Assembly: GCA_949752735.1 (NCBI GenBank)
Contig: OX457040.1
Span: forward strand, 6,720,097-6,784,096
Reading direction: 5' to 3'
Length of the DNA stretch: 64,000 nt
DNA from: Lumbricus terrestris
Taxonomy: Eukaryota > Annelida > Clitellata > Crassiclitellata > Lumbricidae
Below are positions 31,403 to 42,105 of this stretch, piece by piece. Position 1 is the stretch's first letter; the number at the start of each line of letters is the position of its first letter. A program made the translations under genes and the position numbers. The notes under the pieces are model-generated. The model worked only from the letters and a program-made list of their open reading frames with translations. It searched no databases and was not told the origin of the DNA.

Positions 31403-32345
31403 CCACTATAGGCTTTTCATAGAAGTTTCTACACTAATGTCGACAAAAGTAGTCAGGAAGACTCAGGATGTGTTTATGTTAAGATACACAAGCATCGAGA
31501 AACCCAGAATGGGAAAAAGAAGAAGTCACCCAAGCGAAGCCATATGAAAAAATATCACATAAGTTTGCGCGCAAAACAAATTAGACAGCAAACCAAAATT
31601 CTGGGGAGTTTTCTACCAATACTTTTAATAGACGTGGGTACAAACTACAAAATTTGCAGCTGAATAAGCTGCCACTCAAATGCTGCATTAAACCTTCAAA
31701 AGCAAAAGATGTTGAGATGCTATTGGACAAAATGGGTGTTGAAGTATAATAGATGACTGTGAAAGTCTTAAAAACTTCCACAACCCTGTTGTTTGCAATA
31801 ATTGCTGAAAACGACAAAAAAGGAGCAAAACAGTGACATAGAAGAAGAATATTTCGATGATGATGACATTGTATATTGACAGTGAAGTACATGTCAGTCA
31901 CTAACTAAATCAGTGTTCGTAGATTATTTAGAATACAACAACAGAACTTTACTTTCGCATGAATATTTTCATTTTACATTTTTTTGTGGAAATTAAGGTC
32001 CCCTTAATTAAGGTTATAAGAATAATTATTAATATTGAATACTTGACGGCTTTCTGGTTTTTCAATAGTATATCCTTAATACTTAGAAGTATTGTAAATC
32101 ATAAACTTTTCAATGAAGTTTGATATTGTGTCAAAACTTGTTCAGTACGAAATACTGTGCCAGAACATACTAAGCACAACTTTGTGACTGATTTTTAGGA
32201 TTAAAAAGTTTTCCTGGATTTGTGAAATACTTATGAAACAACATCTATGTATAAGGCAAAAAATTCAGTGCAGAAGATTTTTTCCTTCCTTTTAACAATT
32301 TATTGGAAATGAAAAAGTACTTTTCCCAAAACATAGTTGTTCAAC
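31403..32345. other. Unassigned
   Basis: A 106-codon minus frame (31581-31901) is not recognised. No shared repeats seen. AT-rich. Confidence 0.4.
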
Positions 32346-32349
32346 TTAA

Positions 32350-32751
32350 CCCTCGGGCTACCAAGGGGGGGTTGCCACCCCCCCTAGGTTTTTTGTAAAT
32401 CAAACGCGTTCCGTCTGGAATAAAATTTTGAAAAAATTGGTAGCTGTAGAGGGTTCATTGGGACACATTTTGAGGTAAAACTTTTGATGATGCCCCCTAC
32501 CGTTCAAAAGTTACACCAGATATACCAAAGGTACCAGGGGGGGTGGATACCACCCCCCCCCCTAGAATATCGTCTGTAACTTTTCCGCCCTTTAATATTA
32601 AAAGACACAAATGATACCATTCTATAGAGGGAATGTGGGGCTACATTTCCATGCTCACTGAGTTGTCTTTTGACAACCAAAAGTGCTCAAAATAAATTAA
32701 CCACCCCCCCTTGGTAGTCAGTGTTACAAAAAAAGCTTGGTAGCCTGAGGG
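32350..32751. mobile_element. piggyBac-like non-autonomous element, deleted copy (402 bp)
   Basis: TTAA on both sides (32346-32349 and 32752-32755). Both ends match the 971-bp element at 9511-10481. The middle is missing: the left 350 bp join the right 50 bp at about 32700, where AATAAATTAA meets CCACCCCCCC. The C-runs near both ends may have mediated the loss. Confidence 0.88.
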
Positions 32752-32755
32752 TTAA

Positions 32756-33181
32756 CAGGTTTTGGAACTCAGCTCTTCAATTATAGCCATTGAAAAGCAG
32801 TATGGCGGATAAAGCTAGAGGTGGAATTGGGTATGAAATAACACGAATACATGTAGGTTGGGCTTAGAGTTACAGTCAATTTTTCTAGTCAGACATAGTA
32901 CCGTACATGTATCTCACTAAGTTAACAAACTCGAGCATTCCTTATAATTATATAAGTAGTCGAAACCCTTATTAAAGGTGTATGTTCAGCATCTTATTAA
33001 AAAAGTTTTATAATAGTCTAATTAAATGTTTCGACAAAAAAGCACTTAGCTTTGGAATAAGTTATTTTTAACAATTCTCAGCGTTCGTAGGCCTACATGT
33101 ATAATTTTATATGCCAAAATGAGTGAATAGTTACGATAAAAAATTAATGACGATATAGAATAAAATAATTAACTCTATGAT
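32756..33181. other. Unassigned; motif copy near 32974
   Basis: TTAAAGGTGTATG near 32973 and GTAGGCCTAC near 33087. No gene. Confidence 0.4.
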
Positions 33182-33638
33182 CCGGTGACACGAAACGGAG
33201 TATCCCCCCTGAAAGCTATCCGGGGGGATGAATTAATCTATCCCCCGGATGGAATTAACCGGTCTATACTATCCGGTGGGATAAACCATTCTATCCCCTT
33301 TTTTGAAAAATGCGCATAATAAAAAAATTTATGCTGTAATCAAAATTTAAAGTGACTCTAATTGTTTTAAGTGTCCTAAGCAATGTTCAGATAAAGGCAA
33401 CTCGAATTTATTTAGTGACTCTGAGTGTTCTTAAGTGTTTTAAATGTTTTAAGTGTTCTAAAAACAGGGCAAAACAAATTATCTAGTAGGAATAAACATA
33501 CCGGTTGGTGTCATTGTTCAAAACAAAGCTGATGAAAATTAATTTGCAAAAACAATACACGCGGAAGCGGTTTTTTCGACTTTTTTTAATTTGGGGGGAT
33601 ACAATTAATACGGGGGATACTCTATTTCGTGACACCGG
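33182..33638. mobile_element. Fold-back/MITE-like element with 27-bp TIRs
   Basis: CCGGTGACACGAAACGGAGT plus ATCCCCC at the left and the reverse complement of a near-identical 27-mer at the right (about 24 of 27 matching). CCGGGGGGAT and ATCCGGTGGGAT repeats lie inside the left end. TIR similarity extends a few bases outward (TGAT/ATCA). No clear target duplication and no coding frame; superfamily unassigned. Confidence 0.75.
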
Positions 33639-33728
33639 CATCAACCACACTCATTGGCTATGCTTACTAAAGATAATAATAAGTTCCTGTAATGTATGTA
33701 TGTGCATTGTACATTTATCATAGAGATT

Positions 33729-33884
33729 CTTCAAGCTCCTTACTCAGAGGTGCTCCCGACTGCACAGCGGACACTGCATCGGAGTTTCACGCCAAAGCGC
33801 TGAGCAATTGCGAGTCAAGGACTGCCCAAGGTCCCTACGCGGCGACTTGAGGTGGATTCGAACCTACAACCCTCCGGCAGCATT
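33729..33884 (-). repeat. tRNA-derived SINE with L2-type tail (type 2)
   Basis: On the minus strand: B box GGTTCGAATCC, the shared body to TCCGATGCAGTGTCCGC, then GGGAGCACCTCTGAGTAAGG. Its 5' head begins with AGCTCGCGGCTAAAATG, a variant also seen in the next copy. The end of the tail is truncated. Confidence 0.8.
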
Positions 33885-33940
33885 TTAGCCGCGAGCTGTT
33901 ATATTTTCTTCTCGTTACATCTAATTGGACACTATTATAT

Positions 33941-34004
33941 AGATTCTTTGCGGCTAGAATATTGTTATATTGGACCAATAATTTATTCTAGCCGCAAAGA
34001 ATCT
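33941..34004. repeat. Perfect 21-bp inverted repeat
   Basis: AGATTCTTTGCGGCTAGAAT plus A (33941-33961) is exactly complementary to 33984-34004, with a 22-nt loop that itself contains TTGGACCAA. A stable cruciform or hairpin. Confidence 0.9.
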
Positions 34005-34124
34005 TGGCCGATTACAATAGAAAAGATACTGCATAATTTAACCTACATAATCTATTGAGAATTTTCTTGCCAATAAACTAAAGGACAATATTATACATTA
34101 GCGACTAATTTAAGTTAGTTCGTA

Positions 34125-34335
34125 TGTTTTTATTTGTTTGTATGTGTACTTGTTATATCGCCCAATCAATTCCCGAATCAGAGGCGCTCCGTCTAAAGCG
34201 CGGACACTGCAGCGGAGTTTCATGCCGAAGCCCTGATCAATTGCGAGTGAAGGAATTGTCCAGGGTTACTACGCGGCGACTTGAGGTGGATTCGAACCTG
34301 CAAGACTCCGGCTGCATCTTAGCCACGAGCTGTAA
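34125..34335 (-). repeat. tRNA-derived SINE with L2-type tail (type 2)
   Basis: On the minus strand: AGCTCGTGGCTAAGATGCAG head, GGTTCGAATCC, shared body, GTCCGCGCTTTAGACGGAGC, GCCTCTGATTCGG and GGGCGATATAACA, then a TACAAACAAATA tail. It has the same head variant as the copy at 33729-33884, about 450 bp away. Confidence 0.82.
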
Positions 34336-34611
34336 TGGTTTTTCAGCCACTAACAACATAAAAGTATTTTAATGCTAGTCCCATGTGAACAAAACACATA
34401 GAAAAGAGGGTAACTTCGGAATTTTGGCGATGGGTCTTTATGAAGTAATGACGAAATGAGTCCAACGAATTAATATAGTATAGGTGTAAGGCATCTTCAA
34501 GGTGTCCACAAAGATGCGTCGTTTGTCTCGTATCTTGCGACATCTTGTTGATGTCATAACAGTGAGAACTGTACGGAATGTTTTCTATTATTGCCATAAT
34601 GTCATTACTAC
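34336..34611. other. No recognisable feature
   Basis: An 84-codon minus frame (34343-34597) is not recognised. Confidence 0.35.
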
Positions 34612-34652
34612 GTCTGCTACTGCTACTGCTACTGCTACTGCTACTGCTACTG

Positions 34653-34716
<64 letters not shown>

Positions 34717-34730
34717 CACTACCACTACCA

Positions 34731-34821
<91 letters not shown>
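34612..34821 (+). repeat. (CTA)n/(CTG)n microsatellite
   Basis: GCTACT repeats at the start, then about 190 bp of CTA with a central CCACTA block (about 34716-34738). Poly-Thr and poly-Leu frames are artefacts. Confidence 0.97.
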
Positions 34822-34827
<6 letters not shown>

Positions 34828-35150
34828 AGCAAATCCGGATGAATGAATTAGGTATGAAAATTAAATAAATTAATAAGAATCTGCGCTAATTATAGGCCTA
34901 TAATAGCAACACGCCATTTCGTTACGTTCTCTAGTCGAACGCGCTAGTTAGACACCTCTAAAATCACATCTAATTATGCTATAATTGCTATTAACGGCAT
35001 TGTTCTTAATTTTGCCCGAGTCAACCGCAAAGACCTGTTAAAAGAACTAGCTATCGACTGCAAAGAACCTTCTCGACATATTATGATTTCGCTATGCACT
35101 CGATGCAGCGATCGGCGTTATAACCTGTTAAGTAAATAACATAACGATTC
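34822..35150. other. Unassigned; motif relative near 34950
   Basis: The reverse complement at about 34905-34960 reads AGAGGTGTCTAACTAGCGCG then TTCG...CGAAATGGCGTG, aligning with 38518-38575 and 39998-40050 beyond the motif itself. Confidence 0.5.
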
Positions 35151-35545
35151 ATGGATTCCAGTATGATGCTATTTAAATTCGTTCGCCATAGTCGAGTTCC
35201 TGCAGTCATCATTAGCCACGCTTATGTCATCATTGGCGATCGCAACATCCGATTCGATCGTTCGGACGATCCGATGACGCTGCGCGCAACTGAGTTGTTT
35301 GAGGTGTTCGACGCCGTGCAGAGCGTGACAAGTGCTACTCACGATCGCGGTGGAATACTTGACGTAGTCGTTGCCAGAGTAGACGAGAAGCCGTCGTTGA
35401 TAGATGTCACCATTGTTCCAGAGGTGCGTCCGACCATCGGCAGGTGACTTGGCCCTTCATCGCAGCCCCAGTAGAGACACCCGTCTACAAGACCCAGACT
35501 CGCAGTTCGATGTTGAGCGATTTAGGTTAGACCTAGCTGCCTTCT
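35151..35545 (+). pseudogene. LINE endonuclease-domain fragment, frameshifted
   Basis: The frame 35151-35447 contains VIIGDRNIRFDRSDDP, then VTSATHDRGGILDVVVAR. This is the C-terminal part of an APE-type endonuclease of a non-LTR retrotransposon (family: GD.NIH.D...D and TH..GG.LD.V). The following interdomain piece WRSF.VD.FR.DL continues in another frame as DSQFDVERFRLDLAA (about 35500-35545). One frameshift near 35440. No RT follows. Confidence 0.75.
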
Positions 35546-35556
35546 GTCCCTGTGTT

Positions 35557-35650
35557 TGTTTGTGTTTGTATGTGCATTTGTTATAGCGCCCTTTCAAGCT
35601 ATTAGCGACACCCTGGGTATCAGTGGCGGTCATCGGTGCTACTCAACGCC
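35557..35650 (-). repeat. L2-type 3' tail fragment
   Basis: The minus strand has AAAGGGCGCTATAACAAATG then CACATACAAACACAAACAAA. It matches the tail of type-2 SINEs. Confidence 0.6.
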
Positions 35651-35671
35651 CATGCGCCGATGACTGAGATC

Positions 35672-35815
35672 CAGTGCTTTAAGTATGAAAAAGAAGTTCC
35701 TGGACGCACCTTACTTTTTCAGGCTGCGCGGCCAAAAAGTGACAGGACGGCGTTGGGATTAGAAAATAAGTGCAAGGACGCCGTCCACGACCGTCCAGTC
35801 ACACTTTAAGCCCTG
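35672..35815 (-). mobile_element. hAT-like MITE, CTTAAAGTGTG family, copy B (144 bp)
   Basis: Perfect 8-bp duplication CTGAGATC (35664-35671 and 35816-35823). Ends CAGTGCTTTAAGTATG and CACACTTTAAGCCCTG are inverted repeats. Reverse complement of the 14956-15138 element, with about 40 bp less. No coding. Confidence 0.9.
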
Positions 35816-35823
35816 CTGAGATC

Positions 35824-36114
35824 ACTTGCCTTGTGCTTCAAAAAGGCACGTCAGAACGATGGCTATAGGGTGGGTTTTGTTGAATACTAGATGTGAAAGG
35901 TTGAGTGGATCAAGGGAAGAGGGACTGAATGGATGAAATAAATTGCGTTTACAGTTGCTCAAATTCAAAGTCTCAGTTACGGCGGGTTGGGTGCCGATGA
36001 GAATTTTTAGCAAACGATCGGATTTCCTGGGTATAGACGACACAGACTTGTAAAATGTCGATTATATAATGCGTTGATTTCTTGTGTAAAAGGTGTTTTT
36101 GCGACAGCTGATAC
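35824..36114. other. Diverged repeat shared with 57.7 kb
   Basis: GTGAAAGGTTGAGTGGATCA through GAATGGATGAAATAAATTGC (35888-35950) resembles 57670-57735 (GTGAAAGATTCAGCGGATCA ... GAATGAATAAAATTAACTGC). AAAAGGTGTTTTTG lies near 36089. No gene. Confidence 0.5.
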
Positions 36115-36330
36115 GTTGCAATGGTTTCATCAGTGTAACAAAAATCCAGTAATTTAAAGCAATTAATTAAGCGTAATATTTAATTCCTAAATCATATTCC
36201 GCATAAAAATATTTTAGTATAGTCTCATATGCTCAAATACACAATTGAAAGACATCGTGTTGCTGCCTGGGCGTTGATGTGGATTCCAATTCTCAACTGC
36301 GACTGACATGTGTAATAAAATTTGTTTCTC
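36115..36330 (+). repeat. Direct repeat flanking the L2-like LINE, copy 1
   Basis: Aligns with 37548-37755: CAAT(G/A)GTTTCATC, AGCAATTAATTA, ATATTTAATTCCTAAATCAT, AACACAATT/ACACAATT, CGTTGA, GATTCCA, TTCTCAAC and GCGACTGACAT in the same order. Confidence 0.8.
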
Positions 36331-36466
36331 TTAATGCAGTTCTATTGGCTTATGCATAATATTTGGCTTCTAAGCCAATTTCTACAGAATCAATATACAG
36401 ACTTATAAATTCCATTTATATAACACCACTACTTATTTTATAAAAGGTGTCGAAGACAGAGGATAA

Positions 36467-37566
36467 GTTTATTTATTTATTTATTTATTTCAGAAATTTA
36501 TATAGCGCCTCTTCAAGTTAGGCTACTCAGAAGCGCTCCCGGCCCAGCCACGGCTAAATAAAACAGTTTTTAGGTTCTTAAGGAACAGAGCGGAGTGACC
36601 CCTGGGAATTAAGCGCAGTGTAACAGGGAGACCATTCCAAGCTGTAGGACCTGCAACAGAGAATGAACGACGCTGTCGGATAGCAGTCCGTGAGCGGGGA
36701 ACCAGAAGCTCAGCGTGGTTCGCCGATCGAAGGGTCGATCGACGCTGAACTCCCAAGGTGGAACAACAAAGTTCTCGAAGATAGGGTGGGGCTAGTCCTT
36801 CAATGCACCGCCTAACCAGGGCACAGACCCTGTATGCAATCCGCTGTGGAGAAGGGAGCCAGTGTAAGATATCCCGCATATAGGATGAGACATGGCCATA
36901 TTTTGGGATATGGCCAACAAGTCGCGCCGCAGAGCGGAGTACCCGTTCCAGGCAGTCAATCCGGTCAGCCGGTAGTCCATGATAGAGGGTGCTGCAGTAG
37001 TCAAGGCGGAAAACTACGAAAGAGTGAACAAGAGTAGAGGCAGCACTAAAAGACAGAGAGCGGGAGACCACCTTGAGCTGACGTAACTGGTAGTAACAGC
37101 TTCGACAAAGCAGGTTTATATGCCGAGTAAAAGTTAGCTCTTGGTCTAAAATAACACCAAGGTCCCGCACAAAAGGTGAGAAAGTAATCAGAGGAAACTC
37201 TAATGCTAAGGCTTTCATGTCGATTTTTGCAAGTTGTTGACGCGTCACAAACCAGATATATTGCGTCTTGGTAGGGTTCAGTCGCAAACGGTTTGAAGAC
37301 ATCCAGGCTTCCAGGGTTTCCATAGCTCTACAAATTTCTCGAACCGCATCAGTAGCGGCAGATGCTGGGCAGTGAACATATGCCTGGAGGTCATCAGCAT
37401 AGGATTGACTAAGGATTGAATTTGCCAGTAAGAGTGGTCCAAGGTCTGCAGTGTATATTATATATAATAGGGGACCTAGGACAGAGCCTTGGGGCAGTCC
37501 AAACGGGGCAGGAGCCCAGGATGATCTAGTAGCCCCAGTTGCAATAGTTTCATCGGCGAAATACAA
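36467..37566 (-). mobile_element. 5'-truncated L2/CR1-like LINE with 3' tail
   Basis: The coding frame (36523-37566) is followed on the minus strand by GAGGCGCTATATAAATTTCT and a TAAA repeat tail (36467-36490). The terminal WAGSASE region and this tail are repeated at about 6580, 12225, 13880, 25864, 26400, 33729, 34125, 42106, 51945, 52925 and 62820. Endonuclease and the N-terminal half of RT are missing at the 5' edge near 37566. Confidence 0.88.
36523..37566 (-). CDS. Reverse transcriptase, C-terminal 347 aa of an L2-like LINE
   Basis: RNA-dependent DNA polymerase of a non-LTR retrotransposon. GLPQGSVLGP (residues 23-32) is RT block 4, and YADD (56-59) is the catalytic box. LGVILDQELTF (about 136-146) is the following conserved block; RLDYCSTLYHGLP and LHWLPSPQRI mark the thumb region, and RQRRSFSVAGPTAWNGLP the C-terminal conserved block, ending WAGSASE. 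There is no stop in 347 codons, which suggests a younger insertion than the other LINE scraps. The annotated Met is only the first in the open frame; the true N-terminus is lost, so no active protein is expected. Confidence 0.88.
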   Translation of the reverse strand: MYFADETIATGATRSSWAPAPFGLPQGSVLGPLLYIIYTADLGPLLLANSILSQSYADDLQAYVHCPASAATDAVREICRAMETLEAWMSSNRLRLNPTKTQYIWFVTRQQLAKIDMKALALEFPLITFSPFVRDLGVILDQELTFTRHINLLCRSCYYQLRQLKVVSRSLSFSAASTLVHSFVVFRLDYCSTLYHGLPADRIDCLERVLRSAARLVGHIPKYGHVSSYMRDILHWLPSPQRIAYRVCALVRRCIEGLAPPYLRELCCSTLGVQRRSTLRSANHAELLVPRSRTAIRQRRSFSVAGPTAWNGLPVTLRLIPRGHSALFLKNLKTVLFSRGWAGSASE

Positions 37567-37755
37567 AATACAATGATTTACAGCAATTAATTATGCATAA
37601 TATTTAATTCCTAAATCATATTTCACATTTCAATATAACTTCTTCTGCTCGAAAACACAATTAAAAATGACGACAATTAACGCATTTTTGCCAGGACGTT
37701 GACATTGATTCCATTTCTCAACGGCGACTGACATCTGAAATATCGATAAACTCTT
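37548..37755 (+). repeat. Direct repeat flanking the L2-like LINE, copy 2
   Basis: Partner of 36115-36330. It begins at the 5' truncation point of the LINE; the first 16 bases (TTGCAATAGTTTCATC) are still part of the LINE reading frame yet also match the left copy. Confidence 0.75.
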
Positions 37756-38554
37756 CGCCCTTCTTTCTACGGGGGATTCTTCACTCTCATTTCTCCAGGC
37801 TGTGAACTGGCAAGACCAGAAAACTTAAATGGTGCAGCTAAGACGATGAATTATGGATAACGATGGATTCCAGGTGTTTATCCACGTCATTTCGCATCAA
37901 ATTTCGTAGACTTTGATTGACAAACGAAGAAAATAAAGCCCACATTCACGAAATATGGCATAACAAAAATCAACATGGCGTCACAAAAGGGTCGCATACA
38001 GTATCATTGGTATAGCCTAAACCATCGGTTCTCAAACTATACTGTACCCTCAAAGCAAACAAAAATTTGTGATGGCGTAACCCAACAAGGCCAGATCAGA
38101 AATAAGAGGCCACTGCGAAGTCTCCTTGCAGTGACAACTAAAAGCCCATTTAATCGTTGTTGACATTGTGCATTAGAGTCGTATATACGCCCTAGACGAT
38201 TCTGATAGGAAAGGATTATTCGAACTACAGCGAATTATGAAATATTTCATAGTAAAACTAAACCTCATAGAACCTCACAGAGGATTCAATCGTAATCGTA
38301 AAAATCTGAACTTTTGCAGAGTCCAAAAGCACGAGGTTGCAGGAACCAACTTATTCACATGTACTCGATTTAATAGTCCAGCAAGATATCTTTCATTTTT
38401 CCACGTGAAGTATAAATGCACTCATTCTCTGTTTTATGTGATTTGAAATTGAAGAGACTCATTTGGATTTAGAACTAAGCCATTAATAGTTATTATAGCA
38501 TTGTTCAAAATCATTATAAAGGTGTCTAACGAGCGCGTTCGGATAAAAGGTATC
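37756..38554. other. No recognisable feature; motif at 38518
   Basis: AAAGGTGTC at 38518-38526 is followed by TAACGAGCGCGTTCGG, aligning with 34905-34960 (reverse) and 39998. Frames at 37975-38163 and 38237-38446 are not recognised. Confidence 0.4.
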
Positions 38555-38561
38555 AGCAAAA

Positions 38562-38668
38562 TACCATGTCTGACAGTGCCAGTCCCAAGACTGGATGAAA
38601 AAGGAGAGCAACGATAATAACCTGTGTTATGAAACAGAGTCGTTAAAATGCATCAAATCAAATCAACC
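38562..38668 (+). repeat. SINE body (type-1 tail), fragment
   Basis: CTGACAGTGCCAGTCCCAAG, GACTGGATGAAAAAGGAGAG, then AGAGTCGTTAAAATGCATC and a CAAATCAAATCAA tail. No head. Confidence 0.75.
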
Positions 38669-41385
38669 GACATAATTACAAATTCTTCTGCGCACATCAA
38701 TGGCAAAGAAATTGAAAAAATCGATCAGATCTGCCACCTAGGAAGTGAGAAAAGAAAATGATGCAAAATGCCATGCGTGCAAAATAACTACGAGGAAAAC
38801 AACTTATACATTGGAATAATAAAATTTTAAGGAATTCTGAAATTCTCTGATTATTGGGTGTGGTGTAATACAGGATAGAAACAAGGACCATGAATGAGTT
38901 CAATGTGCTTTAATTCTCAACGTTTGATTTAATCGCTTTTCGTGGCTACTAAGACGGCCATATCAGCTTATGACAACATAGGTCGCGACCGTCGACATAA
39001 TAATTTTGGCACAGCTTGGCATGTTGTAATTTCTATCGCGTCGCGTCGATTTACATGTACATAAGAGACTTTAACAAACGTGAAAATGATGCCATTTATA
39101 TTTAATATGGAAGAACCGTATAAAAGGTGTCAAGTGAACGCGATTTCGTTGCGTTTGTTTCATAGTCACATATAAAACCAAATTATTTGATTCAATTAAG
39201 AAAGCAGAATATTTTATTAATAAAATTACAGTGGACAGATTGTTTTAGTTTTTGTTTCTTAATACGTGTCTGATAACCTCAGTGACTGGTGTGTCATAAC
39301 GAAGATTAAACGGGATTTGTGGATCTGAGAATGAGTCATACCACAATGGACAGACAACAGCACAACAGTGGAGGAGAATAGTGAAAATGACATCGGACAC
39401 ATAGGGACGTTGAGCCCATGGTTGTTGTCGTTGATGATGGTGAAGCTACAATGCCGTATACATGTATAATAAATGCCGTGCTCAGTTTAGTGTCATTTTA
39501 CGGCATCAAACGCCGCTCATACCGATGGGAAAAGACTTAATTGAGCGAACGAATTTAATTAAATATTACAGAATAAAATAGAAGCCAGAATAACAAATAA
39601 AAGTGTCGCTTATTTTCAGTCTGAAGAAACGTATTTTAAGGTGCAGTGTTTTAAAATGCATCTCACTACTTTTCTGTTTTCTATGGTTAAGAATCGAACG
39701 CTGAGGCAAACTACACGCAGACAAAAAAGAAAAATGGCAACTAGAAAAAATTCTTGAATTAGAATTATACGAAATTTTCTCATATGCTGGATTTTACCGC
39801 TATTTAACGATCACCATTATACGAGGCTTATTGGATCAAGAGTTTAACGACATCTGGAGTCAAATGTTGACGTCGATGAATCATTCTTTTCCCATAAATG
39901 AGTTCTCATCGATTGTATGTATATGTGAAGGATAAAGTTAAGAAAAGTCGCTTTTGACAATAATATTATAGCACAAAATTAATAGTAATTATTTTTAAGG
40001 TGTCCAACGGTAGCGTCCGGGAACTTAGCGAAACACCGTGTTTGCTAGATTGACACGGACTCTTACTAATAATAATTATATGTATATTCGTTTAATTCAA
40101 TAAACAACAGACAGAACGCTGTAGGTTTACATTAGAAAAATTAACAGTATGGCTGCTTAAAACCTATAGTCAAGATAGTTAATATAATTATGCTTTTCAA
40201 TAACATTATAGGTATAAAGTCTAACGAGTCTTTATTAGGGAGGATGAAATTGTGAGCTCTGTATTTAAAGTTATATAATGGATCACGCTGTAGTCGGAAG
40301 AGATTACGGAGGACATGAAGTACAATTCTTATTATTCTCATACCGTATTCCTTGCGCATGTTCTTAGCATACCGGTACCGTATTTCATTTGGCGACAACA
40401 GTACTCATGTCACCAACTTTCTCAGAGAGCAGCTTGAATTTAAAGGCAATTGCTGAAGTAAAGGAAGTCAACGAAGACGCCTTCCTATCTTGGCAGAGCA
40501 GCAGAACACATCTTCCTTCGAGCCATTATGTAGATTCTGCGCATGAATTTCGCTAGTCTACATTAACTCCAGTCCAAATCCAGAGACGCAAAGGACGATA
40601 TCAGTTTAGTTTCCAGTATTTATCGGCGTCTTGTATTAACACAAACTTTGACAACGGCTGAGATAAAGTTTGTGAGCCCAACCCTTTGCATTCCTCACAA
40701 GTATGTCTAAAGTTTGTAATTCCAAAATAGCAACTATTATGAATTTTGCGCTTGATTTATTTCTATGGTAAGAACTCAAGATGCAGCTAAAGAAAACCTT
40801 TAGGCGCAAATAACAATTCTATTGGAGACATATCTATGTAATATTTGAAATATTATAGGTGTAAATAGATAAACGGACGCTATCCCCCAAAGTAGGCTAT
40901 TTGCAATGTTGTGTTTGTTATAACAGTTTTTCTCCCATTATTTTGATGCTTTGATCGATATCGTAGGTCTACATGACATTGTAAACAATAATCCTACAAA
41001 GGACAAATTGAGCAAGCACAAATAATTATAAACAGAGATGAATCTTGAATACACATAGCATCGCTTAGACTCGTTTTAAAGGTGTCCAAAAATGACTTAT
41101 ATGAATTTGATGTCGCCTAAATTTCTAATATTGTTGCTCTTACTCACTGCTGCATCATCAGATTTTTTGGTTGGCTCTCGTCTCGTCTGTTCCTTAGGTA
41201 GAGCGACTGCATGGTAGGTGCGGGTTTCCAATTGAGGAACTCTATACTGTTTCGGCGAAGGAGAAGCTAAGCTGGTATAAAATGGCGAGATAGACCGATA
41301 GCTACTCACATTTACCGAATCGATTAACCGACCAAAAAGATTATGTTTTAAATGCAAACGCTTGTTAGTTTATTCTAGTTTATAT
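38669..41385. other. Long unassigned AT-rich stretch with three motif copies
   Basis: AAAGGTGTC at 39123-39131 and 41078-41086, and TAAGGTGTCCAACGG near 39996. Text after 39998 (TAGCGAAACACCGTGTTTG) aligns with 6385-6440 and 38540-38570, so an old repeat family is present. Minus-strand frames at 40141-40398 and 41097-41357 are not recognised. Confidence 0.45.
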
Positions 41386-42105
41386 CTCGGGTTACCAAGG
41401 GGTGGTATCCATCCCCCTAGGTTTTTCCTAAATCAAACTTGTTTCGTATGGAATAACATTTTTGACATTTTAGGTGACTTTAGAGGGTTCATTGGCATAC
41501 ATTTTAAAGTAAAATTTGGGATGATACCGTATACCGTTCAAACGTTATACCCGATATACCAGAGATAATAGGAGAGGATACCACCTCCCCTATAGATTAT
41601 CGACTATATCTTATCCGTCACTTATTATGAAGAGAAACAAACTATGTCATTCTACAGAGGGAATGTGGGGCTACATTTGCATGCTAAACAATTTGTCTTT
41701 TTATAACCGAAGTGCTCAAAATAAATTAAAATAATATTTTATTATGTAAAATTGTTAATATTTTCATAAAATTTGCATGCTTTTTCGACTGCAACGTATC
41801 CATATTTTATTTTTGAAATGAAATAAGTTAAGCCATTCTATAGAGGGGATGTAGGGCTATTTTATATGCTAACTGATTTGTCTTTTGATAACAGGATGAG
41901 CTAAAATAAATAAATAAATAATTAATATGAGAAAATATTTCTATTACAACGCAAATTGATATTTTTGTGTAAATGTTTGTAAGCAGCTAATGAACTTATA
42001 TTAGCTGAAACAGAAATTGAAGATGAATCGATAACAATAACATACATACTTAAATACATACATACCTTCTACTCGATCTCAACTTCTGACAGGTAATCCC
42101 TCCTC

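Noticed and set aside
34502..34868. Poly-Thr and poly-Leu frames
   Set aside because: CTA microsatellite.
36115..37755. The 210-bp repeats as LINE target-site duplication
   Set aside because: Too long and too diverged; LINE duplications are short and identical when young.
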